Assembly (NCBI GenBank): GCA_963693285.1
Contig: OY848929.1
Location: 2,792,501-2,856,500, forward strand
DNA: 64,000 nt
Direction: 5' to 3'
Source: Xestospongia muta
Lineage: Eukaryota; Porifera; Demospongiae; Haplosclerida; Petrosiidae
The position numbers were made by a program, and so were the translations under genes. How positions within the stretch are numbered: the first letter of the stretch is position 1; each line of letters starts with the position of its first letter. Of the stretch, positions 34,755 to 46,300 are shown in pieces. The notes beneath the pieces were generated by a model, which saw nothing but the letters and a program-made list of their open reading frames with translations, was not told where the DNA came from and did not search any database.

Positions 34755-36938
34755 TCAATTGACGACAACTTCAATGTCATCACGAATCTCTAGATCATTG
34801 TAATCGGACTTTCTTGAGCATTTCCGTTTGCGATATTTTGATACTCCACATCCAATAACAACAACAAAAATAAGGGTACAAAATATAGTCCCAATAATAA
34901 CACCAACTAATTCTCCAATCTTGTCTGCTTTATTTTCTTTGTTTCCAGTGCCTGAGTTAGTATTTTGTAATGTTTCAGCTAATTGTAGCCCATTATTATA
35001 TTCTGTCTCAGTGTATTTTGTCCATGTTCCATTCTCTTCTTTTACCCAAACAGAACCATATGGTCCTACTAAGACCAAAGTGTCAGAAACATTTACGGTC
35101 AATTCAGAAGTATCTTCATATGGTGGCAATTTAGCTGGATGCGGCAATTGTTTCTTAAATGCTGTTATTTCAGTACAGTAATTAATAATACATCCACGAT
35201 CTATAGCAGCAAAAAAACGACTGTATCCACTGGGACATTTGTGAGGATAATTTCCCTCATTATATTCATTAGGTGAAGCTGCTAAAGCATTACCAGTTTT
35301 ACAACTGTCAAATCCTCCAAATGGTACACTGTGTTCTGATCCTCCTATATCGTTGCTCACACATATTTGAACATCTGAGCCTAATTGAAGTGGATAAAAA
35401 AAAGTGGGACATTGTTGTGAATTAGTAATTGGATTTTGCTCCCTAGAAGTGTAGACACCCCCAAATAAGTAGCCAGAACCAGATGGTACAGTTTCATTTG
35501 GTGGGAAAGCACACCAGTAGGCATTATAGGTTGCATAATTAGTGACATAAATCTGTTCACATTCATCATGACACCTAAAAACCCAAGCCCAACATTTTTC
35601 TTCACAGCGACTTTGTGTGCTTACTTGTGACAATGTACCTGTATTTAACCATATAGCTTTGTAGCCTGTAGGACAACTGTAGCTCCCTGTTAATGGATTT
35701 TTTTGTTGAGCAGACTTTGCACCACATACATCAAAGCTTTGTCCATTATAATTCTCACAAAGTTGAAAGATACCTCCAAATGTATAGGCCTGTCGACTTA
35801 CCTTGCAAGAATTATCTTCAACATTTGCTTGAAAATCAAAATTTGGTGATAAAGGATCTGTGCAACCACTATGAGTGTTTCTCTTATAGTAAGTGGTCGC
35901 TGCTTCTGATATACATTGAATTGTTTTTGCCAATAGTATATTAGGTAGTTCAGGTACATTTGAAGGATTGATGGCTTCATACAATGGCTTACCTCTGCGA
36001 TCAATAGCTGCTAAATTGTTATGTGATATTCCTTTTTCCCAGTCACTATAAGATGAGTCACTGCTTAGCTTAAAAGATGGACCACCATGAGTAGTGACAT
36101 GGGAATGTGTTATATTTTCACTGAAACTTTCTTCTTGATTATAGTTGGATGAAAAAGAGTAATTTGCAAATATGGAAGCAATTACTTTAGTGAATTTAGC
36201 TGTTGCCGAAGCTGAAATGGTCAGCTCTGAATTTGGATTGTTTTCCATGAAATATTTTGAGACAAAAATATTTAGCTCAATTGCAGCTCCAGCTAGTACA
36301 CTTGTAATAACATGAGTACCATAGTCACGTACTAACAATTGACTTAAATACCTGGCCCTTTCAGTATTGTTATTTTGTATGTTAACTGCAATGTCCAAAA
36401 TTTGAGACTTGAATGATGGATGAAGGTTAGCATCTGGATTGATATGAACAGAATAAAAACGATGACGCAAACCAACTTGAACAAATCGCGAGTTACTGTT
36501 CACCATTTTCACTTTTGTATCTATGTATTTACTTGAAAATTTTCCACTTAATATCGAGAAGAGGCCTCCTGCTTCAGCATTAATAGAAGATGAAGTACTT
36601 GACTTCCATTGCTGAAAATGGTTAGTCACCTTAGCAGAATAATCAATGTCACTATTAAGTATCGGTACCAAGTACATGTCGTCAGGCAAAATGTACATAC
36701 CATCACCAGTTACCCGACACGTGGAAAAACTTATATTATAAACTTGTCCAACATCCAAATTACGAAGATTATCAAATCCCAATCCTGGTAGAACATTTAT
36801 AGTTTGAAGCTGAGAACTGGAGTCTTGTGGGTTGGTAGTTTCACAATTTCGTATGTCACCGATTGGGTAACTCTGAGACTGTGTTTCTAAATACAGACAA
36901 ATAAAAACTAAAAGGTGACAAAGAGATAAAGAAGACAT
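34755..36938 (-). CDS. MPEG1-like: perforin-2 / macrophage-expressed gene 1-like, type A
   Basis: An intact intronless frame of 727 residues. It starts with a signal peptide (about 1-22). The MACPF domain follows, with the signature RDYGTHVITS at about 204-213. Next is a Cys-rich lumenal region (about 350-640) with CPTGYKAIWLNTGTL- and CPSGYSRFFAAIDRGC-type motifs, then a transmembrane helix near 675-700 and a short basic tail. This order, single-exon structure and type I membrane topology match MPEG1/perforin-2, which forms pores in engulfed microbes after endosomal processing. The ATG at 36938 is the first Met and is followed directly by the signal peptide. A TTCTATGAA motif lies 14-22 bp upstream of the start. 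Neighbouring copies are broken; this one has no stop. Confidence 0.9.
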   Translation of the reverse strand: MSSLSLCHLLVFICLYLETQSQSYPIGDIRNCETTNPQDSSSQLQTINVLPGLGFDNLRNLDVGQVYNISFSTCRVTGDGMYILPDDMYLVPILNSDIDYSAKVTNHFQQWKSSTSSSINAEAGGLFSILSGKFSSKYIDTKVKMVNSNSRFVQVGLRHRFYSVHINPDANLHPSFKSQILDIAVNIQNNNTERARYLSQLLVRDYGTHVITSVLAGAAIELNIFVSKYFMENNPNSELTISASATAKFTKVIASIFANYSFSSNYNQEESFSENITHSHVTTHGGPSFKLSSDSSYSDWEKGISHNNLAAIDRRGKPLYEAINPSNVPELPNILLAKTIQCISEAATTYYKRNTHSGCTDPLSPNFDFQANVEDNSCKVSRQAYTFGGIFQLCENYNGQSFDVCGAKSAQQKNPLTGSYSCPTGYKAIWLNTGTLSQVSTQSRCEEKCWAWVFRCHDECEQIYVTNYATYNAYWCAFPPNETVPSGSGYLFGGVYTSREQNPITNSQQCPTFFYPLQLGSDVQICVSNDIGGSEHSVPFGGFDSCKTGNALAASPNEYNEGNYPHKCPSGYSRFFAAIDRGCIINYCTEITAFKKQLPHPAKLPPYEDTSELTVNVSDTLVLVGPYGSVWVKEENGTWTKYTETEYNNGLQLAETLQNTNSGTGNKENKADKIGELVGVIIGTIFCTLIFVVVIGCGVSKYRKRKCSRKSDYNDLEIRDDIEVVVN

Positions 36939-37320
36939 TTTATACGCGAAATTCTATGAAACCGCGAACCCACGTGACAGTGAAATTTCTTTCAAGAAAG
37001 TGACCTTTTTTAGTTGATCTGCAAAGAGCACGTTATACGGAAAAAGGCAGAATTGGTATAGGGAAGCTTCATGCAGAAGGACGATGATTTTCAGAGGTAG
37101 GTATCTATACCTTGAAAATCAGCTGTAGACATCGTTGTGACAGAGATATAGTAGAGCAACCACTTTTTCGTGCACAAAACTGAAGCTAATAGCTAACGTT
37201 TTGCCACACAGGTGGTTCTGAAGCTACACGGACTATTGAAGACATTGCTGTGTCTTTTAAAAGACGATAACGCTCTAAAGTAACATAAGTTTTCGAAATA
37301 TAGAGCACTACTAAGTAAAA

Positions 37321-38154
37321 TGAAAGGCACTAAAGTGCCGAACCTCGCTGCAGTTTCTAAGTTATTTGTAAATGCTATGCCAGCTTAGGCCCAGCTATGA
37401 TGTTACTAGGTAGCATTACAAAAGTTTATTAATATTCAAATTATTGATGGATCACGTGATGCACATTACAAACTGTTGTTTGATGACTCAGCATTTCTCT
37501 TCAATCAAAGGGAAAAAAGCTTTGTCGTTTACTGGGTACCTTGCACTCTGATTGACATGTCTGTGAAGCTGATAATGAGTAAGTAATAGTATCATTCGAT
37601 TGCCAAGCAAGATTAAGTGCTAGGTTTGTGATGAACGTTTCTCTGAGCTTTAAAAAGTTTCAATACTTCATATACAAAAATTATTGTAACTTGAAAATGA
37701 AGCATTCTTTGGAAACGTCCCGTAGTACAAATATAAATCAATATATTATCTATTAGTAGCAGTTTTTCCAGTGCTTTGAGACGTTTGCTGAATGCGTTAC
37801 TTTGCTCCAAGTCCACAAAACACTTTTCAGAACTTTTCTAACGATTGCTTCGACCAACAGCCTTCTGTTTTGCTGATCCGTATTCATCTAAGATTCTCTA
37901 CAGCATACTAAAAAATCTCCACATTAATTTTTTTACTTTTCGAGAAACGGCACTTTGACTGTGCAACCTGAAAATTCTTTTGCGAGTTTTAAGCTTTTGT
38001 TTTCCTTGACGATGTTCTTGATACTACTGTTGTAAAGTCCACATGTTTTTCTATTCATTGCTAAACTTTGGTAGCTGCTAAGGCTTCGCTTGCCAAGTTA
38101 TAGCAGTTCAAAAAAAAAGGCAGTGCAGACACACACACACACACACACACACAC

Positions 38155-38194
<40 letters not shown>

Positions 38195-38240
38195 ACACAC
38201 TACAGTACCCTCGCTTTGCGCCCACGCACAGCGAGGTTAA
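37321..38240. mobile_element. non-autonomous insertion element, copy 2
   Basis: Same family as 8171-9076. It begins with ggcactaaagtgcc then aacctcgctgc, ends gcagcgaggtt, and shares an internal body that includes the ggatcacgtgatgca block. A (CA)n tract of about 70 bp lies at 38119-38192. The empty site at about 43688 in unit 2 proves insertion after the second tandem duplication, or precise loss from unit 2. No coding capacity. Confidence 0.75.
38119..38192. repeat. (CA)n microsatellite
   Basis: Two runs of CA units separated by actaa, inside the insertion element. Confidence 0.95.
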
Positions 38241-39251
38241 ATATGTACATGAACATTTTTCTATTTCTGCTCATAGAGTAGTGACAATATGTTTGTGTGA
38301 TTGTAACCTTTGGCAATTTTTTATTTTATTTTATAAAAGGTTTTAGGTAAATGTAACAATGTGATTGTAAGATAGAAGTTACATATACATGATTTTAAAT
38401 GACTAAAAGATATTGTATATAACGAAGATAGAATAATAATACATACATATTATTTTGTAATTGTGTGCCTCATTACAAAGCAGACTTCAGTATTACCAGT
38501 GTGATATCACACTCTCTATGATACCAGTAAAAATCAACACAAGTGTGATGAACTGTGTTGTGATAAGAGCATTGACCTCTTTTCAACTTTTTGTTTTTAT
38601 CTCTTATCTTCATAGGAAAATGATGGAGAGATAGTGGACAAATAGGTCCTCCTTTGTGACTATATCTTATTCAACTACAGTAGTTGCCTATCAACTCTTT
38701 GTAGCTAAACAAGGAACTCTTTTACGTATTTTAAATGTTGTTAGCATGTGATAATTTTATGTAAAATGTATACAACAGTGATGGAAACATTGAAGAAGCT
38801 CATAATCAATCAGTTAATCACACCAGCTGTAGTCATGACCCTTGGTCTTTTGCTATATTATTTTCCTATATAGTAGATTGAGGTGTATATTTAACATTCA
38901 GACTTATATTGCGCGCTTGTATTATGAATTATCATATAATTAAAATACTCACCTGAATTGAAGGGAGTAGTCAAAAACGAGACTAAAGTCTATAGAAACC
39001 ACTTGAAATAATTCTTATCAGAGAAAGTGTGGTCACGAAAAAATGTGTCTAGCACATAAAATAGGTTGTTCATATAGTGGCGTCTGTCATCCATTCTCTT
39101 ATGTCTATACCTGTACTACTATAGTCATAGACATTCGCAACAACCTCCTTTGTTTGTGACCTCACAGTCTCTTTCGCTTTGGTATCTTCACGAACACGAG
39201 AGAAAACGTGGTGTGTTCGCATGACATGGACATGAACAATAAAATAATTAA

Positions 39252-41463
39252 ATGAATAAAGTTAAAATGTACTTGAGTACTAATTGGAATAAAGTCAAGA
39301 AAAGGTCTCTCACTGTTACCCTCAGTGGTTCACCTCCTCGGTTAGACACGAGCTCCACAAGGTTCATTCCCAAAAGGAAGAAATGCAGGATTAATCCAAC
39401 CACATCATGCCTCTCTGCTGCTGAATCTCTTCTTCACACTGAAATCTCCAATGCAAGAACCACATTTGAGTCCTCTTTGGTATAAGCTTTCGCTTTCTCT
39501 AAAAACTCCAGAATCTATAATTATATCAGGAGCTTCTCAAAGAGTGGTGATATCCCAGCTGTACTTCAGTATCAATCCAAATCACTTACCTCTGCTATTG
39601 ACAAGGCAAATGCTCTTAATGACTTTTTTCAATCAGTCTTCAACTCATGTTGGACTGATGTTGTTGTGGCAGATTTACCATATCCAGATAACTCTCTGTG
39701 TTCCATCTCTATCATTGAGGAGGATACATATGCTGTTCTCTCCTCTCTAAATCCTACTAAAGCCATGGGTGAAGATGGTATCCCTCCTGTTGTTCTCCAG
39801 TGATGTGCTGTTGCTCTTACAGAGCCTGTTCATCATCTGTTTTCTCAGTGTTTATCTCAGTCCTACCTACCTAAAGAGTGGCGTAATCATAACATCACTC
39901 CTATCCCTAAATCCAAAGATAAATCTTCTGTCTTCAATTACCGTCCAATATCACTCCTCTCCTGTATATCAAAGCCTCTTGAGAGGCTTGTGTTTTTTAT
40001 AAGATCAGCAACTTTGTTTTTCAAAATTGTATCTCACATTGCCAGTTCGGTTTTGTACGTAACCATTCCACCCTGCAGCAGCTTCTCCAGTATCTTGATT
40101 TTCTACATACTTCCTTTGATAACAGCCAGCAAGTTGATTCAATTTATCTGGATATATGAAAGGCTTTCGACTCCATCTCTGACAGTAAAGTCCTTGCTAA
40201 ACTGTGGACTTGTGGTCTTACTGGGAGCTTGTGGCACTACTTCAAGTGCTATCTCACAGACAGGAAGCAACGTGTTGTTGTCGATGGTGAGGTGTCTCGT
40301 TGGCTTCCTGTTACTTCTGGTGTGCCTCAGGGCAGTATTCTGGGACTGTTACTGTTCATCATTTACATCAATGATCTTCCTACAGCCCTTAATTTCTCAT
40401 TTCCATATTTATTTGCTGATGACACTAAATGGTGTAAAGCCATTATGTCACTCAATGATGCCATGTCCCTTCAAGCTGATCTTGACAACCTCAGTGAGTG
40501 GTGTCATGAGAATGACCTGTCATTTAATGCTACAAAATCCTGTCTCCTATGTTTCTGTAATAGAGCTAGGGATGTCACCTTGTTTGATTACTCCATCAAT
40601 GGTACTGACATCACCTCTCAGGATCACTTTAGAGATCTTGGTGTTATTTTCTCATCAGACCTTTCGTGGACAGAGCACTACAATACACTGACTGCTAAAG
40701 CATATCAGACTCTTGGTTTAGTCAGACGATCATTCTCCTTGTCTGTACCAATCCGAGTGAATAAATGCCTTTTTCTCTCTCTCTCGTGAGGTCAAGACTG
40801 ACATATTGTTCACAGGTGTGGAGACCTAGTCTCATCAAAGACATCTGTCTTCTGGAGCAGATACAACGGAGGCGTACCAAATATATTCTCAATGACTACC
40901 AATCCGACTATAAATCCAGACTAATTTCCCTCAACATTCTCCCACTCATGTATACTTATGAGCTCTTAGATATCCTTTTTCTGGTGCATAGCTTGAAACA
41001 ACCTGATCCCTGTCTTCCTATTAATGACTATATCTCATTCTCTTCATCATCAACCAGAGTGGGTCATACTCTAAAACTTGTCCATCGGCACTCTCTTACT
41101 TCTCTTTCCAGTCACTCATACTTCAAGAGAGTTGCCAGGTTATGGAATGCTCTACCTCCTATTGATCTTAATTGTTCACTCCCTACCATAAAATTTCACC
41201 TCAAACAGTTTCTGTGGAACCACTTCATCGACAACTTTAACCCAGATCTACCCTGTACTTATCATTTTTTTATGTCCTTGCCCCAAGTGTGCTCAGATGC
41301 ATCAGTCTCCGAATTTTACATCTATTCATCCCTAGTGTTTTACCTCTTTTTTAATACTCCAGACACCAGTAGCACGTATTGGCGTTCCTTCAGTACAACT
41401 AACTATAATTTTGACTATCATCTGATTCATTTTATATACATTCACTCTTCTTGTTTGTACTGA
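39252..41463 (+). pseudogene. LINE reverse transcriptase, copy 1 (dead)
   Basis: 5'-truncated non-LTR retrotransposon. Frames joined across several breaks show reverse transcriptase motifs: the YLDI-stop-KAFDSI region, SGVPQGSILG and LFADDT with the catalytic Asp pair. A C-terminal thumb and tail follow (RSRLTYCSQVWRPSLIKD; RVARLWNALPPIDL). Stops include TGA at 40157, before the KAFD motif, which is shared with copy 2. Another, near 39801, is private to this copy. There is a frameshift near 39995, and the FADDT motif is followed by KW instead of KC. The motif set fits CR1/L2-like or Jockey-like LINEs; the clade is unresolved. Confidence 0.88.
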
Positions 41464-41754
41464 GAAACCAAAAAAAAAATAGCTAAGGAAATACCTTACA
41501 TCCATGCATAAAACACCTTTTTTAATAAGGGGCTCTGCTCAGCTCGGACAGAGTATAGTAGAAACTACCATTGGCCACACCCATGAAATATTTATATGGC
41601 ATTTATAAATCCATCTGTAGCAATCCAATCCTAATCACTATTATTCATTGTCATTACTTTAATTCATGTAATCATTAAGACATTAACGGAAATTAATCAT
41701 CATTCAATTAGCCCATGCTTCAGTTTTGGTATCTTCATTGATTATCACTTCTGA

Positions 41755-43308
41755 CACAGGGAAATTTTTTACTTTACAATCGTTGTTTTTATGATGTAAA
41801 TGGAATGGTTTATACTACATTTACAATGGTAAATATTCCACTCATTTTGTACCATGTATTTTTTACATTATGTATATTTGATGGTTTTATTATAACTGTA
41901 GTATTACGTGTTTTTTTTTTGATGTAAAAGTGTTGTAAAATTTAACATGATGGTTTACGCATTACCAACAAAAATACATTGATTTTACAATGTTTTTTAT
42001 ACTGTTGTATTCACGTTGTAAATTATACAATGTTTTTATACTGTTGTATTAACGTTAATTATACAATGCTTTTATTCTGTTGTATTAACGTTGTAAGTTA
42101 TACAATGTTGTTATACTGTTGTATTAACGTTGTAAATTATACAATGCTTTTATACTGTTGTATTAACATTGTAAATTATACAATGTTGTTATACTGTTGT
42201 ATTAACGTTGTAAATTTTCAATTGGATTAACATTGTAATTTGTAATTTAATTTTTCTAACATTTTTATAAAGAATATATTATCGTAATAAAAAAAATGTC
42301 TGTATTCAGATCAATCTGTTGTCTTGATAGATCATCTATACTTTAGGAAACACTGACGTAGTAGCAACAAATTCACATTTATAATACATGAAGTCATCAT
42401 GTCCAAAAATCTGTTTTGTTTGCTCTTTAATTCTCTTTACTTTGCTAATAGGTCTCGTGGTGTCTCATTCATGAGTTATTTGAGGACTCTTAGCTATATA
42501 TGGTTGGGCCAATCTTTACGGGGGGTTTGTTCAGTGAGCCCCTTCTCGTTAAGGAGTGGAATGATTTTAAAATAGAACAGTTCATTGGGTTTCCTGACTT
42601 GGACTTGAAGTGGAGCCAGGGGTTGGGAACCAGCCGAAAATTTGTTCTGGTTGCTCCATGAGTCGATTTTGACAAGACTATAAATTCCTATATAAACTGA
42701 ACAAAATTATTACTAATGAAGTAGTTTATGCAAATTTTTGGACATGATGACTTCATGTATCATAAATGTGAATTTGTTGCTACTACGTCAGTGTTTCCTA
42801 AAGTATAGATGATCTATCAAGACAACAGATTGATCTGAATACAGACATTTTTTTTATTACGATAATATATTCTTTATAAAAATGTTAGAAAAATTAAATT
42901 ACAAATTTACAATGTTAATCCAATTGAAAATTTACAACGTTAATAATAATAAAAGCATTGTATAATTAACAACGTTAATACAACAGAATAAAAGCATTGT
43001 ATAATTTACAACGTTAATACAACAATATAAAAACATTGTATAATTTACAACGTTAATACAACAGTATAAAAAACATTGTAAAATCAATGTATTTTTGTTG
43101 GTAATGCGTAAACCATCATGTTAAATTTTACAACACTTTTACATCAAAAAAACACGTAATACTACAGTTGTAATAAAACCATCAAATATACATAATGTAA
43201 AAAATACATGGTACAAAATGAGTGGAATATTTACCATTGTAAATGTAGTATAAACCATTCCATTTACATCATAAAAACAACGATTGTAAGGTGAAAATTT
43301 TCCCTGTG
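41755..43308. mobile_element. 1.55-kb palindromic fold-back element
   Basis: Two inverted arms (about 41755-42410 and 42730-43308) surround a more GC-rich spacer of about 320 bp. The outer ends read CACAGGGAAA and TTTTCCCTGTG. The arms contain a minisatellite of 39-bp units (ttgtattaacgttgtaaatt type), with about six units on the left and fewer on the right. No transposase was seen; a 61-codon minus frame in the spacer resembles nothing known. It lies exactly between the two units of the second tandem duplication. Long inverted repeats with internal tandem repeats are typical of fold-back (for example Galileo-like) elements. Confidence 0.8.
41985..42235 (+). repeat. 39-bp minisatellite
   Basis: About six tandem units inside the left arm of the fold-back element. 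Because 39 is a multiple of three it forms a spurious open frame with a 13-residue repeat. The right arm has an array with fewer units at about 42915-43080. Confidence 0.9.
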
Positions 43309-46300
43309 TTCTATGAAACCGCAAACCCATGTGACAGTGAAATTTCTTTCAAGAAAGTGACCTTTTTTAGTTGATCTGCATGCAAAGAGCATGTTATACG
43401 GAAAAAGGCAGAATTGGTATAGGGAAGCTTCATGCAGAAGGAAGATGATTTTCAGAGGTAGGTATCTATACCTTGAAAGTCAGCTGTAGACATCGTTGTG
43501 ACAGAGATATATAGTAGAGCAAGCAAACCACTTTTTCGTGCACAAAACTGAAGCTAATAGCTAATGTTTTGCCACACAGGTGGATCTGAAGCTACACGGA
43601 CTATTGAAGACATTGCTGTGTCTTTTAAAAGACAATAACGCTCTAAAGTAACATAAATTTTTGAAAATATAGCACTACTAAGTAAAAATATGTACATGAA
43701 CATTTTTCTATTTCTGCTCATAGAGTAGTGACAATATGTTTGTATGATTGTAACCTTTGGCAATTTTTTTTACTTTATAAAAGGTTTTAGGTAAATGTAA
43801 CAATGTGATTGTAAGATAGAAGTTATATATACATGATTTTAAATGATTATAAGATATTGTATATATAATGAAGATAGAATAATAATACGTACATACTATT
43901 TTGTAATTGTGTGCCTCATTACAAAGCAGACTTCAGTATTACCAGTGTGATATCACACTCTCTATGATACCAGTAAAAATCAACACAAGTGTGATGAACT
44001 GTGTTGTGATAAGAGCATTGACCTCTTTTCAACTTTTTGTTTTTATCTCTTATCTTCATAGGAAAATGATGGAGAGATAGTGGACAAATAGGTCCTCCTT
44101 TGTGACTATATCTTATTCAACTACAGTAGTTGCCTATCAACTCTTTGTAGCTAAACAAGGAACTCTTTTACGTATTTTAAATGTTGTTAGCATGTGATAA
44201 TTTTATGTAAAATGTATACAACAGTGATGGAAACATTGAAGAAGCTCATAATCAATCAGTTAATCACACCAGCTGTAGTCATGACCCTTGGTCTTTTGCT
44301 ATATTATTTTCCTATATAGTAGATTGAGGTGTATATTTAACATTCAGACTTATATTGCGCGCTTGTATTATGAATTATCATATAATTAAAATACTCACCT
44401 GAATTGAAGGGAGTAGTCAAAAACGAGACTAAAGTCTATAGAAACCACTTGAAATAATCCTTATCAGAAAGTGTGGTCACGAAAAAATGTGTCTAGCACA
44501 TAAAATAGGTTGTTCATATAGTGGCGTCTGTCATCCATTCTCTTATGTCTATACCTGTACTACTATAGTCATAGACATTCGCAACAACCTCCTTTGTTTG
44601 TGACCTCACAGTCTCATTCGCTTTGGTATATCTTCACGAACACGAGAGAAAACGTGGTGTGTTTGCATGACATGCACGTGAACAATAAAATAATTAAATG
44701 AATAAAAAAAGTTAAAATGTACTTGAGTACTAATTGGAATAAAGTCAAGAACAGGTCTCACTGTTACCCTCAGTGGTTCATCTCCTCGGATAGACACCAG
44801 CTCCACAAGGTTCACTCCCAAAGGAAGAAATGCAGGATTAATCCAACTCCTCAGAACACATCATGCCTCTCTCAGGGCTCTCTGCTGCTGAATCCCTTCT
44901 TCACACTGAAATCTCCAATGCGAAAACCGCATTTGAGTCCTCTTTGGTAGAAGCTTTTGCTCTCTCTAAAAACTCCAGAATCTATAATTATATCAGGAGC
45001 TTCTCAAAGAGTGGTGATATCCCAGCTGTACTTCAGTATCAATCCAAATCACTTACCTCTGCTATTGACAAGGCAAATGCTCTTAATGACTTTTTTCAAT
45101 CAGTCTTCAACTCATGTTGGACTGATGTTGTTGTGGCAGATTTACCATATCCAGATAACTCTCTGTGTTCCATCTCTATCACTGAGGAGGATTCATATGC
45201 TGTTCTCTCCTCTCTAAATCCTACTAAAGCCATGGGTGGAGATGGTATCCCTCCTGTTGTTCTCCAGCGATGTGCTGTTGCTCTTACAGAGCCTGTTCAT
45301 CATCTGTTTTCTCAGTGTTTATCTCAGTCCTACCTACCTAAAGAGTGGCATAATCATAACATCACTCCTATCCCTAAATCCAAAGATAAATCTTCTGTCT
45401 TCAATTACTGTCCAATATCATTCCTCTCCTGTATATCAAAGGCTCTTGAGAGGCTTGTGTTTGATAAGATCAGCGATTTTGTTTTTCAAAATTGTATCTC
45501 ACATTGCCAGTTCGGTTTTGTATGTAACCGTTCCATCCTGCAGCAGCTTCTCCAGTATCTTGATTTTCTACATACTTCCTTTGATAACAGCCAGCAAGTT
45601 GATTCAATTTATCTGGATATATGAAAGGCTTTCGACTCCATCTCTGACAGTAAAGTCCTTGCTAAACTGTGGACTTGTGGTCTTACTGGGAGCTTGTGGC
45701 ACTACTTCAAGTGCTATCTCACAGACAGGAAGCAACGTGTTGTTGTCGATGGTGAGGTGTCTCGTTGGCTTCCTGTTACTTCTGGTGTGCCTCAGGGCAG
45801 TATTCTGGGACCGTTACTGTTCATCATTTACATCAATGATCTTCCTACAGCCCTTAATTTCTCAGTTCCATATTTATTTGCTGATGATACTAAATGCTGT
45901 AAAGCCATTATGTCACTCAATGACATCATGTCCCTTCAAGCTGATCTTGACAACCTCAGTGAGTGGTGTCATGAGAATGACCTATCATTTAATGCTACAA
46001 AATCCTGTCTCCTACGTTTCTGTAATAGAGCTAGGGATGTCACCTTGTTTGATTACTCCATCAATGGTGCTGACATCACCTCTCAGGATCACTTTAGAGA
46101 CCTTGGTGTTATTTTCTCATTAGACCTTTCATGGACATAGCACTACAATACACTGACTGCTAAAGCGTATCAGACTCTTGGTTTAGTCAGACAATCAATC
46201 TCCTTGTCTGTACCAATCCAAGTCAAGAAATGCCTTTTTCTCTCTCTCGTGAGGTCAAGACTGACATATTGTTCACAGGTGTGGAGACCTAGTCTCATCA

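Larger units (their letters stand above)
25268..36475 (+). repeat. tandem duplication unit 2
   Basis: Second copy of the 12750-25252 unit, with a few percent divergence. It carries a hAT insertion (28225-29122) and a small insertion at 25840-25895 that unit 1 lacks. It contains a complete MPEG1-like gene because the sequence continues past the point where unit 1 is cut. Confidence 0.9.
36951..41754 (+). repeat. second tandem duplication, unit 1
   Basis: Sequence from ttctatgaaacc (just upstream of the MPEG1 type A start codon) to cacttctga recurs at 43309-47217. Unit 1 carries the insertion 37321-38240; unit 2 has the empty site near 43688. The unit contains MPEG1 5' flank, about 1 kb of apparently non-coding DNA (38240-39250, nothing recognised) and a LINE copy. 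Confidence 0.9.

Noticed and set aside
38090..38281. Frame with a Thr-His repeat
   Set aside because: Translation of a (CA)n tract in a non-autonomous insertion element.
41979..42230. 83-codon frame with a 13-residue repeat
   Set aside because: It is produced by a 39-bp minisatellite in the arm of a fold-back element; the other arm does not keep the frame length.
45236..46123. 295-codon plus-strand frame
   Set aside because: Out-of-frame shadow of the LINE reverse transcriptase; the RT motifs are in the other frames.
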